The notes under the pieces: generated by a model
Told to the model about the DNA's origin: nothing
Seen by the model: the letters and a program-made list of their open reading frames with translations, nothing else
Databases searched by the model: none
Origin: Hyphomicrobiales bacterium
GTDB taxonomy: Bacteria > Pseudomonadota > Alphaproteobacteria > Rhizobiales > Xanthobacteraceae
Direction of reading: 5' to 3'
Length of the DNA: 64,000 bases
NCBI GenBank assembly: GCA_017305715.1
Contig: JAFKKG010000008.1
Coordinates: 372,001 to 436,000 of the forward strand
Shown here: piece by piece, positions 7,456-16,783 of the stretch
Layout of the letters: each line of letters begins with the position of its first letter
Position numbering within the stretch: the first letter of the stretch is position 1
Program-made: the position numbers and the translations under genes

Positions 7456-10400
7456 TCAGCCCGGCTTGAGCCCCGACGTCGCCAGATCGAAATCGGCGAT
7501 CTCCTTGGTCCGCTGCGAGCTGGCATTGGCCTGGTGGTCCGTGGCCATGAAGACATAGACCGCCGGCAGCACGAACAGCGTGAACAGCGTGCCGATCGAC
7601 ATGCCCGAGACCACGACGAGACCGATCGAGAAACGGCTCGCCGCCCCCGCACCCGTCGCGGTCAGCAGCGGGATCAGGCCGGTAACCATCGCCGCCGTCG
7701 TCATCAGGATCGGGCGCAACCGGATCCGGGCCGCCATCTCGATCGCGGAGCGCTTGTCGAGGCCTTCCTTGAGCTGCAATTCGTTGGCGAATTCCACCAT
7801 CAGGATGCCGTGCTTGGTGATCAGGCCGACCAGGGTCAGCAGCCCGACCTGGGTATAGATGTTGATCGTCGCCACGCCGAAGAACAGCGGGATCAGCGCA
7901 CCGACGATCGCCATCGGGACGCTGATCATGATCACCAGCGGATCGCGCAGGCTTTCGAACTGCGCCGCCAGCACCAGGAAGATGATGATCAGCGCGAAGC
8001 CGAAGGTGATCGCAAGCTGGTTGCCTTCCTGCACATATTGGCGGGAATCGGCCAGGTAGTCGTGACTGAAGCCGGCCGGCAGCTTCTTGGCTTCGCCTTC
8101 GAGGAAGTCCACCGCATGCCCCACCGTCACGCCCGGCATCGGCACCGCCTGGAAGGTCGCGGAATTGAGCTGGTTGTAATGCGTCAGCGCATTCGGATCG
8201 GTCGCGGTCTCGATCGTCACGATGGTCGACAGCGGCACCAGTTGCCCGGTGTTGGTCGGGACATAGTAACCGCCAAGCGATTCCGGCGACAGCCGCATGC
8301 TACGCGGCACCTGCGGGATCACCTGATACGAGCGCCCCTCGAGGTTGAAGCGGTTGACGTAATTGCCGCCCAACAGCGTCTGCAGCGTGGTGCCGACCTG
8401 AGCCATGTTGATGCCGAGGTCACTTGCCTTGGAGCGGTCGATGTTGACGCGTACCACTGGCTGGTTGAAGTCGAGATCGCTGTCGGAGACGATGAACAGG
8501 CCGCTCTTGCGCGCGGCGTCCTTCAGCTTGATCATCTGTTCATAGACGGCCTGGAAGCCGGCGGTCGAATTGATGACCATCTGCACCGGCAAGCCGCCGG
8601 GACCGCCCGGCAACGGCGGCAGGTTGAACGCGAACGCCTGGACGCCTTCGATCTTGCTGAGCTCCGCCTGCACCAGCGGCTTCAATGCGATCGAGGAACG
8701 CTTGCGCTCGTCCCACGGCTTCAGCAGCATGCCGGCGATGCCGCCCTGCGGCCCGTTGATGCCGTTCAGGACGAAGCGGAGGTCGGTCTCGGGAAATTTG
8801 GCAAATACCTTGTCGAGCTTTTCGCCGTAGAAATCGACATAGTCGATGTTGGCGTATTTCGGCGCCTTGGTCACCGAGAACACGATACCCTGGTCCTCTT
8901 CGGGCGCGAGTTCCTTGGCCGTGTTCAGATAGAGGAATCCAACCAGACCAAGCATCGTCAATGCGAACAGTGCGGTAACCGGACGATAGTCGAGCGAGCG
9001 ATCGAGCTGACGTCCGTACCAGCGCGTCATCGCCCCGAACACCCGGTTGACGATCTTGGCGAAGCGCCCCTCTTCCGTGCTCTTGAGCAGGACCGAGCAC
9101 ATCATCGGCGACAGCGTCAGCGCAATCACGCCGGATACGATCACCGAGCCCGCGAGCGTGAAGGCGAATTCGCGGAACAGCGAGCCGGTCAGGCCACCGA
9201 GAAAGCCGATCGGCGCGTAGACGGCCGCCAGCGTGATCGTCATCGAGATCACGGGACCGACGATTTCGCGCGCGCCCTGCAGTGACGCCTGTACCGGCGT
9301 CTTGCCCTCTTCCAGATGGCGATGGATGTTTTCCACCACGACGATGGCGTCGTCGACCACGAGTCCGATCGCGAGCACCATCGCCAGCAGCGTCAGCAGA
9401 TTGAAGCTGAAGCCCAGCGCCAGCATCATGCTGCAGACGCCGACCAGCGATAGCGGAATCGTGACGACGGGAATGATGACCGAGCGGAAGGACGCCAGGA
9501 ACAGGAAGATCACGACCACGACGATTCCCACCGCCTCGATCAGCGTGTTCTTCACCTCGTCGATCGACGACTGAATGAACTTGGTGGAATCGTAGGCCAC
9601 CTTCATTTTCATCGAGGGAGGCAAATTGCGTTCCAGCTCCGGAAACAGCGCGCGCACCCCTTTGACCAGCGTCAGCGGATTGCCTTGCGGGGTCGCCTGC
9701 ACGCCGATGAAGATCGCACGCTCACCGCTGAAAGCGACGCTCGCATCCGTGCTCTGGGCTGCGAGTTCGACAGTTGCGACATCCTCTATCCGCACGAAAC
9801 CGCCGTCCTTGGACTTGACGATCATCCTCTTGAACTGATCGAGGTTCCGCAGATCCGTGTTCGTCTGAATGTTTGAGACGATGAAATAGCCCTTGGCCTG
9901 GCCGGCCGCGGCCTGGAAGTTGTTGGCCTGGATCGCCGCCTGGACATCGCCCGGTGATACGCCGCGCCCGGCCATCTTGACCGGATCAAGCCACAGCCGC
10001 ATCGCGAACGTCTGTCCGCCCAGAATATCGGCCGACGCCACGCCGTCGACGGTCGACAGCACCGGCTGAACCACGCGCGTCAGATAGTCCGAGATCGCCG
10101 AACCGGACAATTCGTCGCTGGAAAAGCCGAGATACATCACGGCCGTGGTCGACCCGGTCGTCTTGGTCACGATCGGATCGTTGGATTCCTTCGGGATCAG
10201 ATATTTGACCGAATTCGTCTTGGCGAGCACTTCGGTCAGCGCCTGGTTCGGGTCGAAATTCAGCTTGATGTAGACCTGAATCGTGCTGGTGCCCTGCACG
10301 GACGAGGACGTGATGTAGTCGACGCCTTCGGCGGAAGCGATCGCCTGCTCGATCGGCGTGGTGATGAAGCCCTGAATCAAATCGGCCGACGCGCCCGGAT

Positions 10401-10551
10401 AGACGGTGGTGACGTTGATCACCGTGTTCGACAGCTTCGGATACTGCCGGATCGGCAACACGCTGGCAGCCCGCAGGCCAAGCAGGAGAATCAGCAGGCT
10501 GACGACGACCGACAGGACCGGACGCTTGATGAAGATATCGGTTAAGGCCAT
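7456..10551 (-). CDS. RND-family multidrug efflux pump, inner-membrane subunit (HAE1/AcrB type)
   Basis: Proton-driven trimeric pump of 1031 residues, full length for the AcrB/MexB/MdtB class. The N-terminus ALTDIFIKRPVLSVVVSLL is the typical cytoplasmic start and first membrane helix. The proton-relay acidic pair sits in GLVVDDAIVVVENI (fourth helix), and QGTSTIQVYIKLNFDP and APEEDQG are characteristic porter-domain segments. It follows the adaptor gene with about 96 bases between them, including a 7-bp hairpin. No outer-membrane factor gene is present, so the pump probably borrows a TolC-like protein encoded elsewhere. Substrates cannot be deduced. Confidence 0.96.
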   Translation of the reverse strand: MALTDIFIKRPVLSVVVSLLILLLGLRAASVLPIRQYPKLSNTVINVTTVYPGASADLIQGFITTPIEQAIASAEGVDYITSSSVQGTSTIQVYIKLNFDPNQALTEVLAKTNSVKYLIPKESNDPIVTKTTGSTTAVMYLGFSSDELSGSAISDYLTRVVQPVLSTVDGVASADILGGQTFAMRLWLDPVKMAGRGVSPGDVQAAIQANNFQAAAGQAKGYFIVSNIQTNTDLRNLDQFKRMIVKSKDGGFVRIEDVATVELAAQSTDASVAFSGERAIFIGVQATPQGNPLTLVKGVRALFPELERNLPPSMKMKVAYDSTKFIQSSIDEVKNTLIEAVGIVVVVIFLFLASFRSVIIPVVTIPLSLVGVCSMMLALGFSFNLLTLLAMVLAIGLVVDDAIVVVENIHRHLEEGKTPVQASLQGAREIVGPVISMTITLAAVYAPIGFLGGLTGSLFREFAFTLAGSVIVSGVIALTLSPMMCSVLLKSTEEGRFAKIVNRVFGAMTRWYGRQLDRSLDYRPVTALFALTMLGLVGFLYLNTAKELAPEEDQGIVFSVTKAPKYANIDYVDFYGEKLDKVFAKFPETDLRFVLNGINGPQGGIAGMLLKPWDERKRSSIALKPLVQAELSKIEGVQAFAFNLPPLPGGPGGLPVQMVINSTAGFQAVYEQMIKLKDAARKSGLFIVSDSDLDFNQPVVRVNIDRSKASDLGINMAQVGTTLQTLLGGNYVNRFNLEGRSYQVIPQVPRSMRLSPESLGGYYVPTNTGQLVPLSTIVTIETATDPNALTHYNQLNSATFQAVPMPGVTVGHAVDFLEGEAKKLPAGFSHDYLADSRQYVQEGNQLAITFGFALIIIFLVLAAQFESLRDPLVIMISVPMAIVGALIPLFFGVATINIYTQVGLLTLVGLITKHGILMVEFANELQLKEGLDKRSAIEMAARIRLRPILMTTAAMVTGLIPLLTATGAGAASRFSIGLVVVSGMSIGTLFTLFVLPAVYVFMATDHQANASSQRTKEIADFDLATSGLKPG

Positions 10552-10585
10552 TGCTGGTTATCCCGGTAAGTAAAAACGACCGGCA

Positions 10586-10604
10586 CGGTCCCTTCGCGGG
10601 ACCG
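10586..10604 (-). other. Intra-operon hairpin between adaptor and pump genes
   Basis: Perfect 7-bp inverted repeat CGGTCCC/GGGACCG around a 5-base loop. On the minus strand a TTTTT run follows about ten bases later, so it could attenuate transcription into the pump gene or stabilise the adaptor message. Confidence 0.4.
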
Positions 10605-10647
10605 ATGCCTGATTTTTGCGAACGCGGTCTTCCGGCCGCGCTCCGTC

Positions 10648-11841
10648 CTAGTAGCGCGGCGGTGTCGCCGGAATCGGCGGCGTCGGATCGTCCGAGATCG
10701 TCACGGCCGCTCCCGATTGCAGCTTGAGCTGCCCCACCGCGACCACGCGATCGCCGGGCTTCAATCCTTTCAGGATTTCAGCACGTCCATTGATGCGGTT
10801 GCCGGTCTGCACGAAGGTGCGCACCGCCGTCAGGCTGGTCTTGCCGTCATCCGATTTCTTCTCGGTGATGAGATAGACGGAGTCGCCATAGAGCGTGTAA
10901 TCGACCGCGGTTTCCGGAATGGTGACGACCGGCGGCTTGTCCGGCAGCACCACGCTGGTGGTCGCGAACATGCCGGGCTTGAGGATGCGTTCCGGATTGG
11001 CGATCGTCGCCTGCACGCGAATGTTGCGCGTGTCGGTGGCGATCTGCGGTTCGATCGTCGTGATCTTGCCCTCGAATTGGCGGCCGGGGTAGGCGTCGAC
11101 CGCGATACGGACGGTCTGTCCGACCTTGAGCGCGCCCGAGTCCTTTTCCGTCACGGTGAAGTTGGCATAGAGCTGCGACAGATCGGTCAGCGAGACGATC
11201 TGCGTTCCCGCCGTCAGATATTGCCCGACCTCGACCCTGCGCACGCCGAGTTCGCCGTCGAACGGCGCTTTCACCAGCTTCTGCGAGATGATGGCCTGGG
11301 TTTTGGCGATGCCGGCATTGGCCTGGTCGAACGCCGACTGGGCCTGATCGACGGTCGCCTGCGGTCCGAACTGGCGCGCGGCCAGTTGCTTGGCGCGATC
11401 GAGCGAAATCTGCGCCACCGTCGCCTGCGCCTTGAAGCTGGCGAGGTCACCCTGTTCGGGGCCGTCGAACAACTGCACCAGGGGCGTACCTTCTTTAACG
11501 CTCGAACCCGCGGTGAACATGATCTCGGTAATGCGTCCGTTGACGTCCGACGTGACATTGACCTGATGCACGGCGGCAAGATCGCCGACCGCAGCCAGGA
11601 GATTGGGAACGGTTTCGGACTTCGCCGTGGCGACGTTGACGCTGATGGGCGGCGGCGGCTTGCTGAAAATCTCCTTGAACAGGTTCGGCAAGAAGACAAA
11701 TTTAAAGAACCCGAGCGCACCGACCAGCGCTGCGAGCACGGTCCCGACGATCATGAACCAGCGCACCATCCGGACCGGCCGCTTGTGCGCCTTGTCGCCG
11801 ATCGGCTGACCCTTGAGATGGCTTTCGGTTTGGATGTTCAT
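10648..11841 (-). CDS. RND efflux periplasmic adaptor (HlyD/AcrA-type membrane fusion protein)
   Basis: Links the inner-membrane pump to an outer-membrane channel. A cytoplasmic tail of about 25 residues is followed by one membrane anchor (FMIVGTVLAALVGALGF); there is no lipoprotein Cys. The lipoyl/barrel-sandwich half motif VNVTSDVNGRITEI, a coiled-coil hairpin from about residue 105 (FKAQATVAQISLDRAKQLA) and the second lipoyl half VKAPFDGELGVRRVEVGQYL are in the expected order. The C-terminus is proline-rich. A GTG at 11850 is in frame, but AGAAAG lies eight bases before the ATG at 11841 and touches the GTG, and the ATG also avoids overlap with the repressor gene; I chose 11841. Confidence 0.94.
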   Translation of the reverse strand: MNIQTESHLKGQPIGDKAHKRPVRMVRWFMIVGTVLAALVGALGFFKFVFLPNLFKEIFSKPPPPISVNVATAKSETVPNLLAAVGDLAAVHQVNVTSDVNGRITEIMFTAGSSVKEGTPLVQLFDGPEQGDLASFKAQATVAQISLDRAKQLAARQFGPQATVDQAQSAFDQANAGIAKTQAIISQKLVKAPFDGELGVRRVEVGQYLTAGTQIVSLTDLSQLYANFTVTEKDSGALKVGQTVRIAVDAYPGRQFEGKITTIEPQIATDTRNIRVQATIANPERILKPGMFATTSVVLPDKPPVVTIPETAVDYTLYGDSVYLITEKKSDDGKTSLTAVRTFVQTGNRINGRAEILKGLKPGDRVVAVGQLKLQSGAAVTISDDPTPPIPATPPRY

Positions 11842-11842
11842 G

Positions 11843-12544
11843 TTATGCACTTTCTGCTGTTACCGATTGTCCCGAATTCGGCGACGGCTCGTGTTCCAAA
11901 TGAGAAGCAATTGCGGCTTCGGTAAGTCCGATACCGCGCAGGATGAATTGACAAAGCTGCCGTTCGACGTCGGCGGCATTGCCGTAGTCGAGACAGGGCA
12001 CGACCGGCAGCCGCGACAGCGCCGCCATCAGGACGGTGTGATGGGCAAACCAGAACAGGTTGAGCGGCTTCTCGCCGATCTTCGACGCATCGCCCGCCGC
12101 AACGGCGCTTGCGAGCGATTCAGTGAACACCGCCCCGATCAAATCGCTCACCTTGGCGTAAAGCAGCCGCGCGAACTCGCCGTCATCGAGATGGCTCGTC
12201 GTCATCAGCCGCAGCCGCTGCGCCTCTTCCTCATCCGGGCCGTCGGAGACCTGCATGAAGTGGCCGACCATGCCCTTGATCAGTTCGACCAGCGTCGCGG
12301 TCGACGGCGCCAGACCCAGCAGATGTGTCAGATCGGGGTCGGCCTCGCACTCTTCCGCCAGGATTTCCGCGTAGAGCGCGGCCTTGGACGGAAAGTGCTT
12401 GAACAGCAGCCCTTCCGAAATGGCAGCCGCCGCCGCCACGCTTTTGGTCGTGGTGCCGGCAAAGCCATTGCGGGCAAAGCACCGCTTGGCGGCGCTCAAT
12501 ATCAATTGACGCCGCAAGTCACTCGTCATGCGTAGGCTGGACAT
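11843..12544 (-). CDS. TetR/AcrR-family transcriptional repressor of the RND operon
   Basis: DNA-binding regulator heading the efflux operon. The N-terminal helix-turn-helix is LRRQLILSAAKRCFARNG through TTTKSVAAAAAISEGLLFKHF; the rest is the ligand-sensing domain. The longest frame begins with a GTG at 12562, but that codon lies inside a perfect palindrome that is probably this protein's operator, so the ATG at 12544 (or the one at 12529) is the better start. The gene stops one base before the preferred adaptor start, giving the order repressor-adaptor-pump in one transcript. Autorepression with release by a pump substrate is the usual logic for this arrangement. Confidence 0.92.
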   Translation of the reverse strand: MSSLRMTSDLRRQLILSAAKRCFARNGFAGTTTKSVAAAAAISEGLLFKHFPSKAALYAEILAEECEADPDLTHLLGLAPSTATLVELIKGMVGHFMQVSDGPDEEEAQRLRLMTTSHLDDGEFARLLYAKVSDLIGAVFTESLASAVAAGDASKIGEKPLNLFWFAHHTVLMAALSRLPVVPCLDYGNAADVERQLCQFILRGIGLTEAAIASHLEHEPSPNSGQSVTAESA

Positions 12545-12550
12545 GGGCGC

Positions 12551-12582
12551 GTGAGTAATCACTCACCTTGACCAAGTCAAGG
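12551..12582 (-). promoter_or_regulatory. Double palindromic operator and promoter of the RND operon
   Basis: Two abutting perfect inverted repeats: GTGAGT-AATC-ACTCAC at 12551-12566 and CCTTGAC-CAA-GTCAAGG at 12566-12582. On the minus strand TTGACT inside the second palindrome can serve as a -35 box, with TACTCA seventeen bases later inside the first as a weak -10. A TetR dimer bound at the first palindrome would block the promoter. Confidence 0.7.
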
Positions 12583-12750
12583 ATATATTGCAGCGCAATA
12601 GGTCCGTTTCGGCCGATTCCGGCTCCAAATTGGCCGCCACGGCCATCCCGACCTGCGCGACTTCGTGGCCTTCACATCATCGGCCACGCCGCTCGACGAA
12701 ATTATCGCGCGCAACCAGTGCTCGGCGTCGATCATACGGTCGTGGATCGA

Positions 12751-13350
12751 TTACGGCTCCTTCTTGAACAAATCCTGGAAGATGAGCTGGCCCCAGGTGC
12801 GGCCGCGCGCGTGCACCAGCGCGCCACCCTCGTTGAGTTTTCCCAGCTTGACGGGCGCGAAGCCGAGTTGTTTGGCCAAATCCGCCACCGGAGCGATCGC
12901 ATCCTCGTCGTCGCTTGACAGAAAGACGACCCGGTGGCCCCCCTCGACGGTCGGATCGGCAGCCAGTGTGGCCGCAACCAGGTGATTGAATCCTTTGACG
13001 AGCCTGGCGCCGGTGAACGCCTTCGCGACGAACGCGGAGGACGGAAGGCCGTCCAGTTCTTCTGGGGGCGGAAACGCGTTCATCGCGTCGATGACCGTCT
13101 TGCCTTTCCAGTTCGGCAGGGCCTTCGCAACCTCGCGATGTTCCCCGAACGGGACCGCCAGGATGATTATGTCGGCCTCGAGCGCATCCCGCAGCGACTT
13201 GGCGACGACCGTGGGTCCGATCGCCCGGGCCTGCGGCGCCAACGCCTCGGGCGGCCGGCGGCTCGCGACGGCCACCTTGATGTTCTTGCGGGCGAAGGCG
13301 TGAGCGAGTGCCTGGCCTATCTTACCGAATCCTACAATCGCATAGCTCAT
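12751..13350 (-). CDS. NADP-dependent oxidoreductase, F420-dependent NADP reductase-like fold
   Basis: A 199-residue Rossmann protein. The N-terminal dinucleotide loop is MSYAIVGFGKIGQALAHAFA (GxGxxG/A), followed by VAVASRRPPE, where the Ser-Arg-Arg after the second strand favours NADP(H). The segment IIILAVPFGEHREV and then KTVIDAMNAF are typical of the F420H2:NADP oxidoreductase-like family. The C-terminal half lacks any other domain. Such proteins in bacteria without F420 are generally annotated as NADPH-dependent reductases of unknown substrate. It lies 150 bases downstream of the SDR gene on the same strand and may be co-transcribed with it. Confidence 0.8.
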   Translation of the reverse strand: MSYAIVGFGKIGQALAHAFARKNIKVAVASRRPPEALAPQARAIGPTVVAKSLRDALEADIIILAVPFGEHREVAKALPNWKGKTVIDAMNAFPPPEELDGLPSSAFVAKAFTGARLVKGFNHLVAATLAADPTVEGGHRVVFLSSDDEDAIAPVADLAKQLGFAPVKLGKLNEGGALVHARGRTWGQLIFQDLFKKEP

Positions 13351-13500
13351 AACGTTTCTCCTATCCGTGTTGATATTGAATCCCCGGCCTTCAACGGCGC
13401 TGGGTTATCCGCTCCGCTGTGTGACGACCGTCGCGTCGACGTCCGCGAACGACTTCGGCGCGGCCGGACGGTCAGCCAGTTCCGGCGATGCGGCGCGAAT

Positions 13501-14235
13501 TCAGATGGCCGAGAAGCCGCCGTCGACAGACAATTCCACCCCATTCACGAAGCTCGAATCGTCCGAAGCAAGAAACAGCGCGGCTGCCGCAATTTCCTCG
13601 GGACGCCCCATCTTTCCCCGCGGGATCAGGGATTCGAACATCTGCTTCGCTTCGTCTGTGAGAACCTGGTCCTGCATCGGTGTGGCAATCGGCCCTGGGT
13701 GCAGCACGTTCACCCGGATGTTCCTGGCCTTGAGTTCGTTGAGCCAGCCGCGTGCGAATGCGTGCAGCGCCGCCTTGCTCGCCGCATAGACGCTGTAACC
13801 AGGAAAACCTTTGATCGAAGCAACTGACCCGGTCATGAAGATCGATCCGCCGTCGTTGAACAGCGGCAACGCCTTCTGGACCGTAAACAGCGTGCCGCGC
13901 GTATTCAGGCCGAAGGTCGCATCGAAATGCCGCTCGGTAATCTCGCCCAGCGGGACGGCTTCGCCCGTGCCGGCGCTCGCATACAGAATGTCGATCCTGC
14001 CCTTTTCCCGCTTAACCGTGTCGAACAGACGGTCGAGGTCGTCGAGATTGGCCGCGTCGCCGCGCACGCCGGTCACGTTCCGGCCGATCAGCTTGACGGC
14101 CTCGTCCAGCGCCTGCTGTCTCCGGCCCGTGATGAAAACATAGGCGCCTTCTTCAACGAACCGCTGGGCGCTCGCCAGCGCCATGCCGCTCGATCCACCC
14201 GTGATGACTGCAACCTTGCCTTCTAGCTTTCCCAT
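13501..14235 (-). CDS. Short-chain dehydrogenase/reductase (SDR family)
   Basis: NAD(P)-dependent oxidoreductase of 244 residues, the classical SDR length. The cofactor loop TGGSSGMA is at 12-19, NTRG at 111-114 and the catalytic Tyr150 and Lys154 are in YSVYAASK, with Ser137/Ser140 just before. The usual NNAG motif is replaced by YASAG (85-89), a tolerated variant. The frame is open for another 79 codons upstream, but GGAAGG about eight bases before the ATG at 14235 fixes the start. It is divergent from the LysR gene at 14453, the standard layout for a LysR-controlled target. Substrate unknown. Confidence 0.92.
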   Translation of the reverse strand: MGKLEGKVAVITGGSSGMALASAQRFVEEGAYVFITGRRQQALDEAVKLIGRNVTGVRGDAANLDDLDRLFDTVKREKGRIDILYASAGTGEAVPLGEITERHFDATFGLNTRGTLFTVQKALPLFNDGGSIFMTGSVASIKGFPGYSVYAASKAALHAFARGWLNELKARNIRVNVLHPGPIATPMQDQVLTDEAKQMFESLIPRGKMGRPEEIAAAALFLASDDSSFVNGVELSVDGGFSAI

Positions 14236-14452
14236 GACTTTTCCTTCCAGGCTTCCGCCTCTGATCGTTTGGGGACGCCCCCGAGAACCCCGACATAGCT
14301 CCGCCGGGGTCGGGCTTTGAGTGCGGAAACGCGCACATCGGTGGTGCGAAAACGATCCGGCCTCGTGGGCGCAACCTATGATTCCGCCAGTATTTCTATA
14401 GGATGTCCCAGATACGGATTTTGAAGGCGCCCGCGTGGTGCTGGATTGCACC

Positions 14453-15349
14453 ATGAGCGACTGGGATGACATTCGCTATTTTCTCGCCGTGGCGCGCGGA
14501 GGCTCGGTGCGGGCTGCCGCCAAAAGCCTTGGTGTGAACCACGCGACCGTGCTGCGACGCATCGCCCAGCTTGAGGAACGCCTCGGCGCGCTCATGTTCG
14601 AAAAGCTGCCTGCGGGCTACCGCCTGACCGCTGCGGGCGAGGAGGTCCTCGAGCTCGCGAAGCAGATGGAAGCGTCGTCGCACAGGCTGGAAACGCGCGT
14701 CTTGGGTCGGGACCAGAGCGTGCGCGGGCTACTTCGGGTGACGCTGGCGCCGCCCCTCGCGACACACCTGCTCATGCCGGACCTCGCCGATTTCGCGCGT
14801 CTGCATCCGGACATCGAGATGGAAATCCTGTCATCCGGCGACCTCGCAAATCTCACCAACCGGGAGGCCGATGTCGCGATCCGCGTCGTCTACGACCGCA
14901 AGAACCTGCCGCTCAATCTTCACGGACTGAAAGGACCGGAGGTGTTCGGCGGCGTCTACATGTCTCGCGATCGACTGGCCGCATGGCGCGCGGGCGCGTC
15001 CGATCCCATCCGGTGGATCGTCATAAGCATTCATGGAATTCCGGATTGGGCCAGCGCGGGTGAGGTTGGCGCCGCGGAGGTTCCGTTCAGGACCACGGAC
15101 GCCGAGGCGCAGATCGTTGCGGCAAGGCAAGGGATCGGGATGACGACACTGCCGTGCTTTATCGGAGATGCCGACCCGCTGCTGGTGAGCGTGCCGGGCA
15201 CCGACCTGCACATGTACGGAACGCTCTGGCTTCTCACCCACGGGGAGACACGCAAGACGAAACGCGTGCGGCTCTTCACGGAGTTCCTGTCCCGCAGGCT
15301 CGCCGCGTACGCGCCGCTTCTCGCAGGACTGTCCGTATCGCGCGACTGA
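14453..15349 (+). CDS. LysR-family transcriptional regulator
   Basis: A 298-residue regulator. The winged helix-turn-helix is at the N-terminus (DDIRYFLAVARGGSVRAAA, then VNHATVLRRIAQLEERLG), followed by the LysR effector-binding domain. The variant HTH with HATVLRRI is shared by the LysR subgroup often found beside dehydrogenases. An in-frame GTG at 14435 would add six residues; neither start has a clear ribosome binding site, and the ATG was chosen because the HTH begins right after it. It is divergent from the SDR gene with a 217-base gap, so it probably controls itself and the SDR. Confidence 0.92.
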   Translation: MSDWDDIRYFLAVARGGSVRAAAKSLGVNHATVLRRIAQLEERLGALMFEKLPAGYRLTAAGEEVLELAKQMEASSHRLETRVLGRDQSVRGLLRVTLAPPLATHLLMPDLADFARLHPDIEMEILSSGDLANLTNREADVAIRVVYDRKNLPLNLHGLKGPEVFGGVYMSRDRLAAWRAGASDPIRWIVISIHGIPDWASAGEVGAAEVPFRTTDAEAQIVAARQGIGMTTLPCFIGDADPLLVSVPGTDLHMYGTLWLLTHGETRKTKRVRLFTEFLSRRLAAYAPLLAGLSVSRD

Positions 15350-15546
15350 CGCGCGGCGGGTTGCCGATGGCGCTTGCCGTAATCCCGTCAGAACCCGAGC
15401 TGCGATCGCGTGAAGCGATGTCGTTCAATCCGCGAATGGCGCGACGGATCGCAAGCGGCACGAGGGCGAGGGGCAAGGCGCCGCAACCGGCCGGCGCGTA
15501 TGCCTCGGCAACTCCAGATCGACTGGAATCCCAACGTTCCGCATCG

Positions 15547-16149
15547 CTACAAGGGCGCGAATCCGAGCGAACCTCGGATGCGGTTCACGATAAAGGTGCC
15601 GTCCCGCATCGGCAGGATCCGGTCCACATTGGCGCCGTCGATCTTGATGTTGGCAAATCGCGGACCGCTTTTGAGCTCGTGCAGCTTCGGAACCAGTCCT
15701 TCGACCTCCGCCATGGTGGTGATCGCCTGGCTGTCGGCGATGCCGCAGGCTTTGGCCACGCCGACGAGATCAGCGGCGACCGAGGTGTGGCTGGTCTGGC
15801 CGCCGGTCTCGCCATAGCGCTCATTGTCGAGCACGACGATGGAGAGGTTGCCGGGCTTCTGCATGCCGACGGTGGCAAGCGAACCGATGCCCATCAACAT
15901 CTCGCCATCGCCGGTGATGACGACCACGGGAACATCCGGTTGCGCCAGCGCGAGCCCCAGCCCCATCATGACGGCGCCGCCCATGGCGCCCCAGAGATAG
16001 AGGTTGCGGTCGTGGTCGCCCGCCGCGGCCATGTCATTGGTGGACGCGCCAAGGCCGCCTATGGCGACAATACCCTTGCGATCCCTCAGCATGGTGGAGA
16101 CGACGGCGCGGCGATCGAGAAGATTGGCGAGAAGACTGGTCTGGCTCAT
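15547..16149 (-). CDS. TPP-dependent decarboxylase, C-terminal (pyrophosphate-binding) subunit; sulfopyruvate/phosphonopyruvate decarboxylase-like
   Basis: A 200-residue protein equal to the PP (TPP-pyrophosphate) domain. The thiamine diphosphate motif begins ITGDGEMLMGIGSLATVG and ends with VVLDNERYGETGGQ, giving the GDG...N spacing that binds the Mg-diphosphate. Separate short subunits for the two TPP domains are known for sulfopyruvate decarboxylase (ComD/ComE) and related phosphonopyruvate-type enzymes. Its start overlaps the stop of the partner gene as ATGA, so the two are translated together. No sulfonate or phosphonate genes are nearby, so the substrate is open. About 200 bases between here and the LysR gene (15350-15546) hold nothing I recognise. 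Confidence 0.82.
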   Translation of the reverse strand: MSQTSLLANLLDRRAVVSTMLRDRKGIVAIGGLGASTNDMAAAGDHDRNLYLWGAMGGAVMMGLGLALAQPDVPVVVITGDGEMLMGIGSLATVGMQKPGNLSIVVLDNERYGETGGQTSHTSVAADLVGVAKACGIADSQAITTMAEVEGLVPKLHELKSGPRFANIKIDGANVDRILPMRDGTFIVNRIRGSLGFAPL

Positions 16150-16691
16150 TTCACGAATACCTTTGCGCCGATCAGGCGCTGCGACAGCAGGACGGCGGTG
16201 GGCGTGCAGGCGTTGTAGGCTTGCGCCGCGCCGGCCTCGACGACTTCGCGCACTTCACCGGCATGGTGGGCGCGCATCACGCGGATGCCCGACAGTTCGA
16301 ACACGGCCTGCGTGGTCGAGCCCATCGGTACCTGCCAATGATTGAACTCGCCCCATTCGCCGCGCATGGTCACGATGGTGAAGAACGGCAGCCGAAACAG
16401 CGGGATCAGCGAGAACATGTTGATGCAATTGCCGACGCCGCTCGACTGCATCAACAGCGCACAGCGCTGCCCGCCGGCCCAGGCACCGGCGACCAGCGCC
16501 ACGCCCTCTTCTTCCGTCGTCAGGGGAATGCCGCGCATGGTGTCGGAGCCGAGCACGCGCTCGATCAGCCTGGAATGCCCGGCATCCGGCACATAGGGCA
16601 CCTGCCGCACATCGTAGCGCTGCAGCACAGCATAGATTTCTTCCGGCCAGACGGCTGTCTGTTGTTCCGATGTGTCAGTACGGGCGTGCAT
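16146..16691 (-). CDS. TPP-dependent decarboxylase, N-terminal (pyrimidine-binding) subunit
   Basis: About 181 residues forming the Pyr domain that pairs with the adjacent PP subunit. The conserved glutamate that activates the TPP pyrimidine is in LTTEEEGVALVAGAW, preceded by the YDVRQVPYVPDAGHS strand-loop. The segment LMQSSGVGNCINMF matches the sulfopyruvate decarboxylase alpha-like family. The frame continues far upstream, into sequence antisense to the P450, so a short form is right. GGAA sits six bases before the ATG at 16691, while the ATG at 16697 is too close to it. The gene is divergent from the P450 gene. Confidence 0.8.
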   Translation of the reverse strand: MHARTDTSEQQTAVWPEEIYAVLQRYDVRQVPYVPDAGHSRLIERVLGSDTMRGIPLTTEEEGVALVAGAWAGGQRCALLMQSSGVGNCINMFSLIPLFRLPFFTIVTMRGEWGEFNHWQVPMGSTTQAVFELSGIRVMRAHHAGEVREVVEAGAAQAYNACTPTAVLLSQRLIGAKVFVK

Positions 16692-16783
16692 TTGCATTTC
16701 CAGTTGGGGACGGTCCGGGCAGGACTGTAGACGGCACGCCGTCCAACGAAAGCGCAAAAACCGCATGGCCCTCCCCATTTGAG

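Noticed and set aside
7534-9285. 583-codon open frame on the plus strand
   Set aside because: Antisense to the RND pump gene; composition rich in Arg/His/Asp with no domain.
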